DNA of 64,000 bases from Deroplatys truncata (taxonomy: Eukaryota > Arthropoda > Insecta > Mantodea > Mantidae), in assembly GCA_030765065.1 (NCBI GenBank), contig CM060988.1, positions 203,337,565 through 203,401,564 of the forward strand. The letters run 5' to 3'. The notes under the pieces were generated by a model, which saw nothing but the letters and a program-made list of their open reading frames with translations, did no database searches and had not been told where the DNA came from. Within the stretch, counting starts at the first letter, position 1; each line of letters starts with the position of its first letter. Made by a program: the position numbers and the translations under genes. Below are positions 33,271 to 45,508 of this stretch, piece after piece.

Positions 33271-34610
33271 ACAGAGTGAGGTATGACACATTTATTTCTT
33301 TGTTTCAAAACGAGTTATGTTAGCGACGACTTATTATACCTGAACTTCAGAGGAATTTTGGAAGATTATTTACCTCTATAGCAAATGTTGAAAATGTCCT
33401 CCATCCTGCATAAGGCACAACTCAACACATTCCACGTTACTGGCCACGCGTTGGAGGACTCTGTTGTCAATAGCTTGAATCTCATGTGTAATGTTGTCTT
33501 CAGATCATCCAATGTCTGGGGACATGTGGCATAAACCCTGTCTTTTAAGTAACCCCATAGAAAGAAGTCTGGCAATGTCAAACCTATAGATCTTGGTGGC
33601 CACAGGTTCTTGGAAATTATCCGGTCGTCAAAGAAGCTTGCAGTTAGTGCCATGGATTCATTTGATGTATGGCATGTAGCGCCATCCTGCTGAAAATATC
33701 CTTGACTCTGCTGTACATCGTCTAGTTGCTCAGCAAACTGCATGAAAATCCATCAGTACTCTGCAGTCTTCACATTGTTTAAAAAAAAAAATTGTCCCAC
33801 TATTCTCTGTGCGGATATTGTGCACCAAACTCCGATTTTAACCGGGTGCATAGGTGCTTCATGAATAACATGTGGATTTTCGCTGGTCCAATAGCATGAG
33901 TTATTTGAGTTCACATAGCCGGATAAATGGAACTTTGCTTCATCTGTGAGCCATGTGATGGGCAATATGGCAGGATTTTGCACAATGAAGGCCTGAAATC
34001 AACGACAATAATTCAGTCGTCTATCCTTATCTGGTTCCCGTAACTGATGGACAGCCATAATACTATACATATTTGGCCTGCACTTTTCACAGCTCTCTGA
34101 CACATTGAGTAGCTGTACCCTGTCTCCAAAAACAAACGTCTTAATGATTTTTTGGGTGACTGATCCAGTCATGCTCTTACATCAACAACCACCATGGGAA
34201 GCCTAGATGAAGGAGTTTTCCTTTTTCACTCACCAGAGATCCAGTTGTTTCCAATTTGTTTACAGTCCAGTATTGTGTTTCTTTGGGGAGGATTCTGAAC
34301 ACCAAATTCTCTCTGGTATGCCCTTTGAGTATGTGTAATTGAATTCGTAATTCAGCATTGCTTTACAACAAAGAATCGTTCATTTAATATGTACTCCATT
34401 TTCACGTTGACTAGAACAAAATCTCAAAAACAGTTGCCAACAGTAAAACTAACAATTACGAATAAAACATGAATATCTGCACATCTAGTGACAGGCAATC
34501 GAAACTCCAGAACATTCCACTTAATTTGGTGCTAAAATTGGGGCATTTAGTGAATTTCGAACAGAATAATTAAAGAAAGAAATGTGTCGGTTCTTCATAA
34601 ATCATCCTGT
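33271..34610 (-). mobile_element. Tc1/mariner-superfamily element with broken transposase
   Basis: The minus-strand frames read, from the N-terminus, a second helix-turn-helix (LDQSPKKSLRRLFLETGYS, about 34170-34110), the first catalytic block (LTDEAKFHLSGYVN, 33950-33910), and WPPRSIGLTLPDFFLWGYL (about 33600-33545) with the later catalytic residues. YFQQDGATCHTSNESM precedes it. Frameshifts break the gene. The ends are partly inverted: ACAGAGTGAGG...GACACATTTATTTCTTT at the left against ACAGGATGAT...GACACATTTCTTTCTTT from the right. Confidence 0.75.
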
Positions 34611-35199
34611 AGTACTCAAGGAACTTGATATGCATTCCTACGTTAACAAGTGCAGTAATCAGAAATCCATACCTTAAAAACAGTAATAATCATCTTGTGC
34701 AGACCATACAAAAGGAGGAAAAATACATATTATAAATTATATTCCTGTTCTGGTGATGCAACACTTCTGGTTTATGTATTATTGATTGACTCTCATTACT
34801 CGTAGCTTGTTCGTTAAGTGACATTTCGACTAAACACCCATAAAATAACACAACACAATCACTATAATTCAACTATGGGAACTGAAATTACCACTGTTAA
34901 TGTGAAAGCAAAAATCTCTACCGAAGCCATAACATCAACAAGATGCCTTTTCCTTCCTTATCGCTTACCTCGTGCTGGTTTTGGTATCTGTTTTGAATCA
35001 CATGATAAACAACAGATGCATAGAGAACTTTAAAGCTTCTTAGCAGAATCTCTTGTTAAAAGACGAGTTCAATGCACATCTGTATCTCTGCAACCAGTTA
35101 ACATAGCAAGTTGGTTTTTAGACTGTAAGCTTCAGAATAAAATGCTCTTCATGAACAGGTTAATCTCTTTCTTGGAGCACAAATAAATTTTGTGAGTGT
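34611..35199. other. No gene recognised
   Basis: Spacer between the mariner relic and the R1-type element. Confidence 0.3.
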
Positions 35200-37150
35200 A
35201 AATGATATTTGCATCACCAGCTTAACTATATAACGCTGCAAGGCAGGGCAATCAGCTCCTCCTGCCACCCGATCCCAGAGCCGGAGAATAAGTTTCTCTT
35301 CCAAAGGCTTGAGAGGCAGAACCAAAAGGTATATGCCTTGTGTTCAGTGTGGACACTGATATTATCCTGAAGAGAGAATCAAAACTCTTGTGTGGCTTGA
35401 TCCAGGCCACCTTTTCGTTGATCAGGACTGCTGCTCAAGAAGGAAGGAAGCCGGCGGGAATCCAAATATGTGATATCCGGATGGACACACACTGGGAATC
35501 TTGGGAGAACCAGGGAAAATATTTAAGTGGGGTGGGTAAACCGAGATGATTCTCTTCATTAAGGCTAACCTGCAACACAGTATTACTTCCTCGCGAGTTC
35601 TCTCGAATAACATAACTAGATATGAAATAGATGTTGCCATGACTTCAACAGATCCATATTATGGGACTAAATATAAAAGGTTTTGCTATCTTCAGCACTT
35701 TGTCTGAACTAAAACCTAGAGCATGTGTCCTCAGTAATACTTGGGCCCTGCTAGGATTTCTTACTAAGGACCTGGCAGCAGTTCTAGTGAGGTATGAGGA
35801 GGACAGAGTGCCATGTCAGGTGGTAGTCTGCTCGGCCTATTTTCCCTATGACTCCAAGGAACTACCTTCAGGAGCTCAAAAGCCTTGTGATTTATTGCAA
35901 GGATAGAAGCCTCAATCTATTGATTAGTTGCACCTCTATCCACCATAGCATTTGGGGTAGTATGGTAGAGGAGAGAAATTGCTCAAGTATCTGAGTTCTA
36001 AAGATCTCAAGATTGTGAACCAAGGGGACGTTTTGACCTTTGTTAATTATCAAAGGGAGGAGGTCCTAGACCTGACACTAGTGTCCTTTGTGATACTAGA
36101 AGAGATTAAGGACTGGAGGGTTTGTTTGGAACCTTCCTTGTTCGACCATAGACACACATACTTTGTCTGGAGGGAAAAGGAATTGACCGCCTATACAGGA
36201 ACCCTAGGAGGATCCATTGGGACTCCTTTAAAAGGGGCGGGCTGAGGAATGGACCCCAGATCATGATAAGAAATGCTGAGGACGTAGAGGGGTATGTGGG
36301 GTTTTTCATGAACACGGTGTCCTCATGTGAAACTCATATGAGAAAAAGACAGAATGCATATAGGGCCAATACGTGTCAGACAACTTGGAAGTCCTATAAG
36401 GGGTCCCAAAGGATTTATAAAAAAGAAATCAGGAGGGCCTCTAAGATAATGTACAGAAGCAGTTGAGCATTGCTCACCTGCAGAAACTGCTGGTCTCCGG
36501 AGCTAGGGCCAGGCTGGCCTCAACAGAGAATCCCTCTGGTGCTGTGAGGGGGGGGAGGCCTGCATTATAAATCAAGAACCAAACTCGGGTAGGGCACACT
36601 GGCCTTCAAGGGAAGTCTGGGCAGTGACCACCAAGAGTGTTACTTTTAAAAAATGGGCCATTTATACTTTTGAGCCCAGTAAAAGCACAGGCGTGGATGG
36701 GATCTTCCCGGTTCTCCTGTAGGACTGTGAGATTGTTTCATCCCACTTAGTTTGAATATTCAGGGCCTGTTTTTTGTCTTATAAATCAAGAACCAAGCTC
36801 GGGTAGGGCACGCTGGCCTTCAAGGGAAGCCTTTGCAGTGGCCACCAAGAGTGTTACTTTTAAAAGCGTAAATGGGCCGCTTATACTTTTGAGCCCTGTA
36901 AAAGCGCAGGTGTGGATGGGGTCTCCCCAGTTCTCCTGCAGGAGGACGGGGAGGTTGATTCATCCCACTTAGTTTGAATATTCAGGGCCAGGAATATTTG
37001 GCTATGAGGCATGTCTTTTGCCTCTGGAGGCAGGCGAAAGTAGTATTTATACCTAAACTGGGTAGGTATACTACTGCAAGCCTAGGGACTTTTGTCCAAT
37101 CAGTCTAACATCTTTTCTGTTAAAGGCCTGGGAAGACTGGTAGATAAGAC
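35200..37150 (+). pseudogene. R1-clade non-LTR retrotransposon relic (endonuclease and start of RT)
   Basis: The endonuclease domain starts near 35545 (ILFIKANLQHSITSSRV) and runs through PRACVL, VVVCSAYFPYDSKE, an ...AHHSIWGS-like block near 35945, LKIVNQGDVLTFVNY and EPSLFDHRHTYF (catalytic D-H). RT linker and palm follow (IYKKEIRRASK; FEPSKSTGVDGIFPVLL near 36675). The order and motifs are those of the R1/jockey group with an APE-type endonuclease. At least six frameshifts or stops occur. A segment of about 213 bases is tandemly duplicated (36566-36778, 36779-36991). It lies in the ADISSP intron, not in rDNA. Confidence 0.8.
36566..36991 (+). repeat. Internal tandem duplication within the R1-type relic
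   Basis: Both halves start ATAAATCAAGAACCAA and contain CACCAAGAGTGTTACTTTTA and CATCCCACTTAGTTTGAATA; they have since diverged by scattered substitutions and small indels. Confidence 0.85.
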
Positions 37151-37860
37151 TTTTGAGGGATGGGAAGTCCTGCATGATCTCAGATTTGAGTTCAATACAA
37201 TAAGAGAAAAATAATACTTGAAAGATCTGATATTGTAACCCAAGAACATTATTTTTAAGATATATACAAAATAAGTATTTGAGGAAAATAGTATGGTTGG
37301 CTGAAATGAAGTCAAATGCTGACGATACCATACCGTACCATATTAAAGAGTTGCATGAGGACAGAACTGAAAGCTCCATGAAGTCACCTGCAGATTTTAT
37401 TATTGCCTTATGGAGCATCTCATTTTTTTATGGCCACCTACTGCTCTTCAGTTTGAGATGATCTTGAGGACATTATCCATGACCATTTCTAGAGTGGTTT
37501 AAGGATCAGTTATTCCTTAACATCCCATGTTGTTATTATTATGGACAATGCTACATATTACGCAGTCCAAATAGATTATTATTGTCACCAAAGTACAAAT
37601 GGTAGAGTGACTCACTAGCAGTAATGTGCCATGTACCATTACAGTGAAATACGGGCAACTTCTCTTACTCATAAATGAAAACAAGCCCAAGTCCAAATGT
37701 GTTGTGCATTATTAACCAGTCCAGTCTACTGTGTTTAATCTCCTTATGAAGCAGTAGACCCAAAATACTGTGACTGCATCTTTTATCTTTCACTCGTTTC
37801 ATCACATATATCTCTTCTTGAGTTTTATTATCATTTTACCCCTACATCTATTGTACAATT
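37151..37860. other. Unassigned, possible end of the R1-type relic
   Basis: Some open frames but no recognisable RT motif. Confidence 0.3.
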
Positions 37861-38518
37861 TGTCTGGTGCTGGTTTTCTTATTGGGCCACTCAGATTGCT
37901 TGGCTCACTGAGCGGCCCTTGCTTCTCTTACTTTTCTATACCATTTTTTTCCCTTTACCTTCCTTAATATTCTCCCATGTCTTTGATTTTGTTTCTTAGA
38001 ACCTTTTATTGAGTATAAGTCATAACTTTAAGATTTCACCTTCCTTAATTTTCATACATCTAATCAAAATTTTTAAACGTCTTTCTACTATTGCCTTTTT
38101 CTCCTCATTCTACTAATGCAACCTCTCCTGGTGCTGCTCTTATTAGTCCAATTAATTCTTTATAAACCATTCTATACTTTTGGTCAATTTTTCTACTTCA
38201 TCTCTAATTTCCCCACCATTACTCAACCTTACTCCTAAACAGTCATATTCTTTGACTATCTCCAGTTCTTGACCACCTAGAGACCATTTTTCTTCTTTCC
38301 TCCATTTATCACTTAGTACTTATTTATATTTACCTTAATCCCCCATTTTTCACACATTCTTGAATTTTAATTTATTGCTTTTGTAACCCTATTATCGATA
38401 TGGAGCCTACCATAAAATTGTCTGCGTATAATGAACCTGTAATGTAATCTGTTATTACTAGACAATGCTAATTTCTTAGTTTTACACCTTTTAATATATC
38501 ATCTATGAATAGGTTAAT
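37860..38518 (-). pseudogene. Non-LTR RT C-terminal part, split element on minus strand (3' half)
   Basis: The minus strand reads NINLFIDDILKG, then the RT catalytic box as LYADNFMVGS (38434-38410), where the second Asp of YADD is Asn. It continues with KWSLGGQELEIVKEYDCLGV and a decayed GRVALAE-like block, the same order as in the element at 15960. A 3' hairpin GGGCCGCTCAG / CTGAGTGGCCC lies at about 37883-37920. The 5' half is at 41907-43060. Confidence 0.75.
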
Positions 38519-38804
38519 ATTGGGTGGTATAAATAATAGCAAGCATTAGCTCATTTCTCACTAATTCCAAGCATTTGCTAGGTTTCGTATAAATAAAACT
38601 TTTCTGCTGAACCTCCTCGCGAGCAAAAACTTGCTGACCTTGATCGCTGAGCTATTGCTCGCGATATGGTATAAATAAAAACAAGACTTGCTCGCCTTTA
38701 GTAAGCTTTTGCTTGCTATTTCTTGAGGTACCTCTGTAGGTACCTCAGCTTGCTCAACTGCATTTTAATGCATTGGTGGAGTTCATGATCATGGTTCCAG
38801 AGAG

Positions 38805-40125
38805 GAAAATAAAAATCACACGACTTTCTCTATCCTCTTTTTTTACAAACAATTCTTACAAAACCTTATTCTTGGTAGCTACTTCTTGTTAATCAAGATA
38901 AACTATCATTGTAGGAATAGAAGAATGCAGTAAACTAAAGGGATAGTCAAATATTTTAAATGTGGGTCACTATTTGATGGATTTGAAATTCCGTTCTTTT
39001 CAGATAATCGCGGAAAAATGAAAACAAAATCCTGATGTTCTACATTCACATGGCTTTCTCTAATCATTCTTCTACAAACTATACTTACAAAAGCTTATTA
39101 TTCCAGCTTCTTCTTGTTAATCCAGACAAACGTTCAATTTACATTTACAATTTTGTTATACGATACAGTAGGTAAAGTGAGTCAGCTTTTTAAAGAGCGC
39201 CTGACTATATGAGGGCTTTGAAATTCGATGCTCTTTGCATGATGACCACGAGAAAATATTGAATACCGACTTCCCATTTGAGAGAATTATAAGTAGTTAT
39301 TTGAAAATTTAAACCAATAACAAGGAATATCTCAGGAACAATTAAGTTAAAAAAAGAAAGTAAAAAAGAAATGCTTTGACATAAATTATGTGTTTAACGA
39401 GAACAATTTTCTTTTTGTAGATAGATTTGCCTATCTTGTGGTTTACCAACTGTGCGAAAGTTACTGAGAAATAAGTGGATTTCGGAGGATATTCCCAGGA
39501 AATGCAATATATGCATTTGACATGAAAACATTTTAAACATGTCGTGTTTAATCAAAATCGTTAAGTCATTTTTGAGAAAATAAAGCTTTTGGAAAAAGTT
39601 TCCATGTTAAGGGCAGTTTGGGGGGGGGTAACTTTAATCTTCCTGACGCATGTTTGGAAGGTGCTGAACTTAAATACCAAACTTGTTATTTAACGACTTT
39701 GCCTTTCTGATGCTGTTCAGACACAGATGCGTAGTAGGATTCTTGTAGTAGAATCTCTTACAGTTTAGCTACATAAAAGTCATTCAGAATGAAGAGCACT
39801 TCACTGGCTATTCCCAGAAAATTCAAGATATACCTAATTATATTTGCCATGCAAATATCTTCAACAATAGCGGATTTTAATCAAAATTGTTGCAACTATT
39901 TTTGAGAAAAGGGATAGTTTTGGGGTAGAGGAATTTTCTTGAAAATCTTATCACATCTTGGAGAATACTAAGTTAGAACTATTTTTTTTATTTATGCTGT
40001 TCACACACACATTTGCTAAAGACACTCTCAAAACGTGTATCTCTGATGAAATCTCGGTATCAAAGTTTGCATAGAATGCAATACTTCCTCTACTTGCTAT
40101 ACTACGTGATAGTGAAATTAAAATT
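38805..40125 (-). repeat. RF1 copies nested in the TIR element, reverse
   Basis: End-half pieces at 38810 (CACACGACTTTCTCTATCC) and 39045 precede a body (39150-39710) and a start-side piece (39740-40125). The set is older and more diverged than the 57-60 kb copies. Confidence 0.65.
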
Positions 40126-41760
40126 TGTTTCAAGACGCAAGGACTTGGATGTGTGGTGATATAAACAGCTATTTAAAAGAGAAAATGTAAAAGGTTGCGC
40201 AACATTTTCTTCCAGAGGCAATTGTAACACGAGGTGGACCTTCTAACAATGCTGAAAAGATCCTGGCGTGTTTTCATCTGGTTGCCAACACTTCCTCGGA
40301 AATAATGGTATCTTTATCTAGGCATTAACAAAAAATGGCTAGATATAATTGGCGTCTAAGAGTACCCATAATTTGTTTGCAGAAGTTAAGCCCCATAAAG
40401 ACATTCTAAATATTATAATTGATTAGATAAATCCATAATATTTAAATATTGTAAAACAATAATTTATTTAATGTAAAACTGAAATGGAATAAGGTATATT
40501 TTTGCTAAGCACCAACACCGTACGTGTTATACAATTGAAATTCTTTGGGTAAAATATGTAAAAATTGATCAATTCTATGTGTCAAAAATCATACATTTTG
40601 GGCGCATACTCCAGAAAGTCGACCTTATGATCAGTACACATTTTGATGACATGCCATGATTCATGATGATTATAGTAATAATAATATTAATATAATGTTA
40701 TTGTCATTAAGCAATAGACAAAGTCAGTACAATTGATGATTACCTTATGTCATTATTTACACAAATACAGTATATATATATATATAGTCTTTATCTATTT
40801 TACTAATTAGCCTATTTAGTGAATATGATTTTCAAAGAATTCACTTATATCATAAATAGGATGTTCTATTAAGTAGTCATACAGTTTGTGTTTAAAAATG
40901 TTAAGTGGTTTGTTAGATATATATTTCATAGGAAGGGGATTCACCCTAACCATTTATTCCTTTTGTATAGCTAAAGTGCAGATGAAAGTATGCTATTTAG
41001 GCTAGAGTTTGGCTAAGGCGTTTGTTAAATAGGTTGGATTTCAGGCTATAAGCATTTTACGATTTTATATGGCTAAACGCCACTGTAAAAATGCTAGATT
41101 TAGCCATAAAATAGCTAAGTTGGCAACACTGCTGGGTTACTATAATGCTAAACAGAATGTGAGTGAGGTCATAGCAAGCCGCTCTTATTACCGGAAGACA
41201 GACTGGTAATATAATCAAAGCGATATACAAATAAACGCCTAGAGCAGAATGTTCGCACAAATCAAAACCGGATTATAACTAAAGAATTTCAATTAAAACC
41301 AAACTTAAATTTAACTTTCAAATGAAACTCTTTAATCCAGTTTAACTTTAATTCATGATGACATCTTATAAACTCTATGAATTACGTAGTGATATTTTAT
41401 ATAGATGCAGAGGATATCAATATAAAGGTGCAAAAACAGAATTACAAATAATCTACTTTCAATATATCAGTTGGTGACACGTTTGTAATACTATCAAATA
41501 AGGAAATGAGGGATTTTCTTTAGAAAAGGGGATGAGCATTATCTGTTAAAAATTGGGTGAATCTCAATGTCTGTTTCATTTGCGAAATCTTTAATTATAA
41601 TTGTGTTATTTAAAATTTGCATGTCTATTAGATTTCATAAATGAGAGTATGATTAACATGAATGAGTATATGGATATTTAGGTGCAGTAAAGATTTAAAT
41701 CGCCTCCTGACAAAGAATGGGCGTGTTTGTTTACTCAGATGATGTTTCGTGGTGAAGGTC
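40126..41760. other. No gene recognised
   Basis: It is within the TIR element span and includes a (TA)n stretch near 40774. It could contain further unrecognised insertions. Confidence 0.3.
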
Positions 41761-41906
41761 ACTGAGCAAAAGCTTGGTAGGTGATAGCAATAGCTCATCG
41801 AAGAGGGGAAATTTTTATTTATACCAAACCACGACCTGATGCTCGTTTCTCAACTTGCTTGGAGCTACAGCTCACAAGCTTTTGCTTGTTTTTATTTATA
41901 TCACCC

Positions 41907-43060
41907 ATTGAACTCAATTTACATCCCTGTCTTAATCCTATTTTCTTATTGCGTGTCAATTTACTCCCTTTCCCTATTTGTTCTTTGTTTTATCCTGATA
42001 TGTAAATTTCTCCATTGCTTTTCTAAGTCTAGTACGTCTGGATACTGGGTCGACACTTTCCTCCCCTTGTAGCAATACCCTCCCTTCTCTCAAATCTATT
42101 ATTTTATACCCTCCCCTTCTTGCAATTTCTTCCGCTTCACTAACCACTCTCACTCGTATCACTCCCTCCTCCGCATATGCATTTCTTGCTGCACTGTTAA
42201 TCATCTGCTCTCTCGGCTTCTCCTCCTTTGCATCTCTTCCCGCCCTGCCACTGCTCCTCTTCCCCCTCCATGGCTGCTGGTTCTTCCACCCTATTTTCTT
42301 CTGTTGTCCTTTCAGTTTGATTTGATCAGCTGTTTTCTGCTCCTTTCTCCAAACTACCGACTCAGCTATTCTCTCGGTTCCTTGACTTGTATGTGTCCTG
42401 GGTCATTGCTTCTGCTGATGTTCACACATTTTTTCTCATTCATTCCTCCATGTACCATACTCCATTCTTCTCCTTCCACGAATAATTTAAATCTTTCAAA
42501 GTTGCCTTTTTCCCAGCTGCTCTTGCTTCTTTCATCCTGGCAATTAGTTCTTTTTTCAAAATTTGTTCCTCTCTCGTATAGTCCTGCTCTATAAAAATTT
42601 TTGAGCCTCTTAACCTCTTGGTGTTCCTTAAAATTTCCCTCTTTTTTCCCATTGTTGCTATTCTTATAACAATGGGTTTAGACTTTCTTCCTCTTTTTCT
42701 GATTCGGTACACGTCCTCTGTCTCCCAACCAAACGTTTTTATATCTAGTCCTTCCATGATCCCCTACACCACTTCTTCTAGGTTTCTGTACTCTTCTGTC
42801 ACTCCGAAAATTACGCAGTTCTTTTTCTCTGTCATGCTTTGAATCTTTTCTCTATATCTTCAATTTGTTTATTGGAATCCATTATCTGCTGTACCATCTC
42901 TTCTCTCTGCTTCTTCATAACCTCCTCGAGTCGTCTTGACTTTTCCTCGGATTCCATTAGCTGGTTCATTTCTGCCGTTCCTGTTTTCACCTCCACTCCA
43001 CCAATTATTCAGCTCTCGCTCTGCACAACCTTCTCCTACCGCTGTCAGCACCAGACTCCT
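41907..43060 (-). pseudogene. Non-LTR ORF1 and RT start, split element on minus strand (5' half)
   Basis: 42757-42440 reads an ORF1 RRM-like domain (KPIVIRIATMGKKREILRNT, GSKIFIEQDYTREEQ) preceded by coiled-coil remnants to 43060. It has the same type as the ORF1 at 11183. Near 41960-41915 the frame reads KIGLRQGCKLSS, the RT motif before the catalytic box, directly before the TIR element. The endonuclease and early RT are missing between 42000 and 41960, so the copy was deleted internally before or after the TIR insertion. Confidence 0.7.
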
Positions 43061-45011
43061 CGAGTTTTATTAATTGATTACTCCCACAAATATATATTTA
43101 CTTTGTGTGAGAATGAGTAGTTGTGGAGGACTGACGTTGCAGATAAAAATTAGAACTAATGTCTGAAAGCGTGAAGCACTTGCAGTTATCGCATGGGACG
43201 ACAAAACTGCTGGAGCCGGCCCTGCTCTAGGTATTAATAGTGCTGTCTTAAGAACTGCAGCACCAGTTCTCTTCTGTTTGGTTAGCAAACATAATACATG
43301 TCATTTTTGTACATTTATTGCACTCAACGTTTTACGCATTCCAAATTTCAATGTCAACACAAAATTATTAGCTTTACTGGCTTCAGCTTCAGGAAGCTGG
43401 CAAGTATGCAATTCACTTCAGACAAATGGAGACCCTCTGTGCCCACATCGCACACAAGTTGTTACCAATGACATGGTAACTAATTAGAATTTGAAGGACA
43501 GAGGAAAGTAACTCAAAATGGTGGAAGTTTGGAGAAGGGGGAACACAGCTACAAATGATAGAATTGCTTACAGGCTTCAATGTGCAAACAAATGTACATT
43601 TTTACATTACACAGTATGGAAAAGGTAACCTCTGCGATCATAGACGTTAACAGCATAGTAAACCTCAGCCAGACATTGATCTAAAAATAACAAGGGAGCA
43701 CCTCAGCAGGGGAAACTTTAGAAATGGTGACCTGTTTCAAACCTCTTTTAATAAGTACTAAATAAAACCCTTAAGACATTTAAGAGTTTTTTTTTTTTTT
43801 TTGGACCAAATGTTTAGTTTGGCTAAAAAAAAAAAAAAAAGTTTGAAAACAATAATATTACAATGCACATGCACCATGGCTATTCTGCCATAAGATTACA
43901 CAGGAAGACAAAAGATACGTATTTATATATTTTGTTTGATAACGGTGTCAATTGCCAGGATCATATCAGTGTTGCCAGTGCGCTGGAATTTCATCCTGCA
44001 AGAGTTCTTTTACATGACATAAATCTACTGACATGGGGCTCTCGCTTTTGAGCACATTAAAAGGCATCAGTCTAGGCGGGTTTGGAATGAGAAGACCATC
44101 ACAGGGCAATGCATCAGAACTCACCTGAGGTTTCTCTGAAAACCAATTTGCCATTAAGATAACTTTGGCTGCTCAAAGTTGTATCAAGGTCAGTTCTGCT
44201 TCTTCACCGACAGATAATTACTAATGAAATGAATATCCTCTTGTTCACAGGTAACTGATTCTTTCAGAATGTTAAGACTGTAAATCTCTTCAGGGATGGA
44301 TGTAAACTGTAAAGCTGAATTGCTTTGGAGGTGTAGGATTGCAACATGGCAAAACACAAGATGCTTGAGCACTGATCAGTGATGGTCTTCGCATCCCTCC
44401 AGGTCATATGAAAGTGCTTTTAAGATGACAAAGGTAAGCTGTAAATATGAGGATGAGAATATGGGCTAAGGGGAAGAGGGAGACAAATTGGAAGAAATGT
44501 AGATCGTTTAATGAGGTGCGAGGAACAAATGGGTTGCTATAAAATTTTTATCTCTTATTTTTTAATTTATTTCTGAAGCCAGGCTTTTGGCCCAAAGTAT
44601 TTATTAAGCATGCTTTTAAAAAAAGTCAGCCACTGGGTGCTAAAATAAATAATTACCTACATTTAAAAGGCAGAAACACTGAAAGCAAATTCTTAAAAAA
44701 CATGCAAACACGCATATTTCTGCCAACATATTCACCATCCAGACTGGCAAGAGAACAGTTCTTTATAGAAGATCTATGGCTGCAACTATTATTCTTCTAC
44801 TGATGCCATGATCAAAAAGGAATGGATGTAAAGTGGCTGAGTGAATAGATTGACAACCTAAGCTTTTCAACATTGTAAATGCACAACAGAAGTCTTCCAC
44901 CAAGTAAATCATGATTGTGAGCCAACTTCATGAAAACTATTGCGATACACTATATAGCCTCCTGTGTTAACAGAGCACACTTTTAGAATTGATACACTTA
45001 TAAGGACTCAC
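43061..45011. other. ADISSP intron 2, proximal part; nothing firm
   Basis: Poly-T and poly-A runs near 43786-43841 form a natural inverted pair. Open frames of 60-75 codons occur, with no recognisable domain or splice support. Confidence 0.35.
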
Positions 45012-45389
45012 CCAATACTCGGGCATGTAAAGTAATGCTCACAATTGGTCCATGGTCAGCAGTGCCCAGATAAATATCTTCTTTTAGCAGCTTTTCCTTG
45101 TGGGCATCAAACACCACCCTCACGTTTGCATAATTATCTGTATATTTTACGTCAAGGAACGTACAGTGAATATTTGGAACCTTTTCATCTTTGTACTCTT
45201 CGAGGACTGAATTCTTGTCAATGTTCCAGAGTGTCAATGGAATAGGCAGAAATATTTCGTAGCGATGATACATCTGTAAAAAGCCCAGATGCGCCGATAG
45301 TTTGTGATCAGATAACTGTTGTATTAAAATTTCATTGTCCTTTCCGAATTTATCTGCTTCTTCTCCGAAATGAACATGATGGTCATTAT
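45012..45389 (-). CDS. ADISSP: ADISSP/C20orf27-family protein, coding exon 2 (core domain)
   Basis: This exon encodes residues 12-136 of a 174-residue protein, the same length as the human family member. Hallmarks in order are HHVHF (14-18), LGFLQMYHRYEI (45-56), VPNIHC (81-86), AHKEKLLKED (106-115) and LHARVLG (131-137); these align in order with the C20orf27/ADISSP family (UPF0687). The acceptor is TTGCAG just upstream of 45389 and the donor GTGAGT starts at 45011. Both boundaries are phase 1. Family knowledge: the human protein is an adipose-secreted factor; the insect role is not known. The following intron, about 18 kb, is filled with mobile elements. Confidence 0.93.
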
Positions 45390-45477
45390 CTGCAATGTAA
45401 ACAGAGGTTGCATTAGGTTAGTTTGCAACTATAACGTATTTAAAATTTCTAGCTACATTGATACCCTTTTTATTTAC

Positions 45478-45508
45478 CTTTAGCTGCCAGTTTTGTTTGT
45501 GCTGACAT
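45478..45508 (-). CDS. ADISSP: ADISSP/C20orf27-family protein, coding exon 1
   Basis: This short first coding exon reads MSAQTKLAAK from the ATG at 45508 (context ACCATGT) and ends after one base of codon 11. It is followed by a GT donor (GTAAATA) at 45477. The intron is 88 bp (45477-45390). Joining it in phase to exon 2 creates an Asp codon and keeps the frame open. The N-terminus has no signal peptide, as in the vertebrate family, whose secretion is described as unconventional (family knowledge). The assignment rests on the clean splice and on the strong homology of exons 2 and 3. Confidence 0.85.

Larger units (their letters stand above)
38522..41906. mobile_element. Terminal-inverted-repeat element inserted in the non-LTR relic
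   Basis: Ends are inverted 23-mers matching at 20 of 23 positions: GGGTGGTATAAATAATAGC at the left, GGGTGATATAAATAAAAAC read from the right. Outside lies a 3-base duplication ATT (38519-38521, 41907-41909). Extra GTATAAATAAAA copies lie inside both ends (38588, 38682; inverted at 41813), like subterminal transposase sites. The left arm also has a perfect 10-base hairpin TGAGGTACCT CTGT AGGTACCTCA (38725). No transposase is present; the centre holds RF1 copies. The superfamily is undetermined. Confidence 0.7.
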
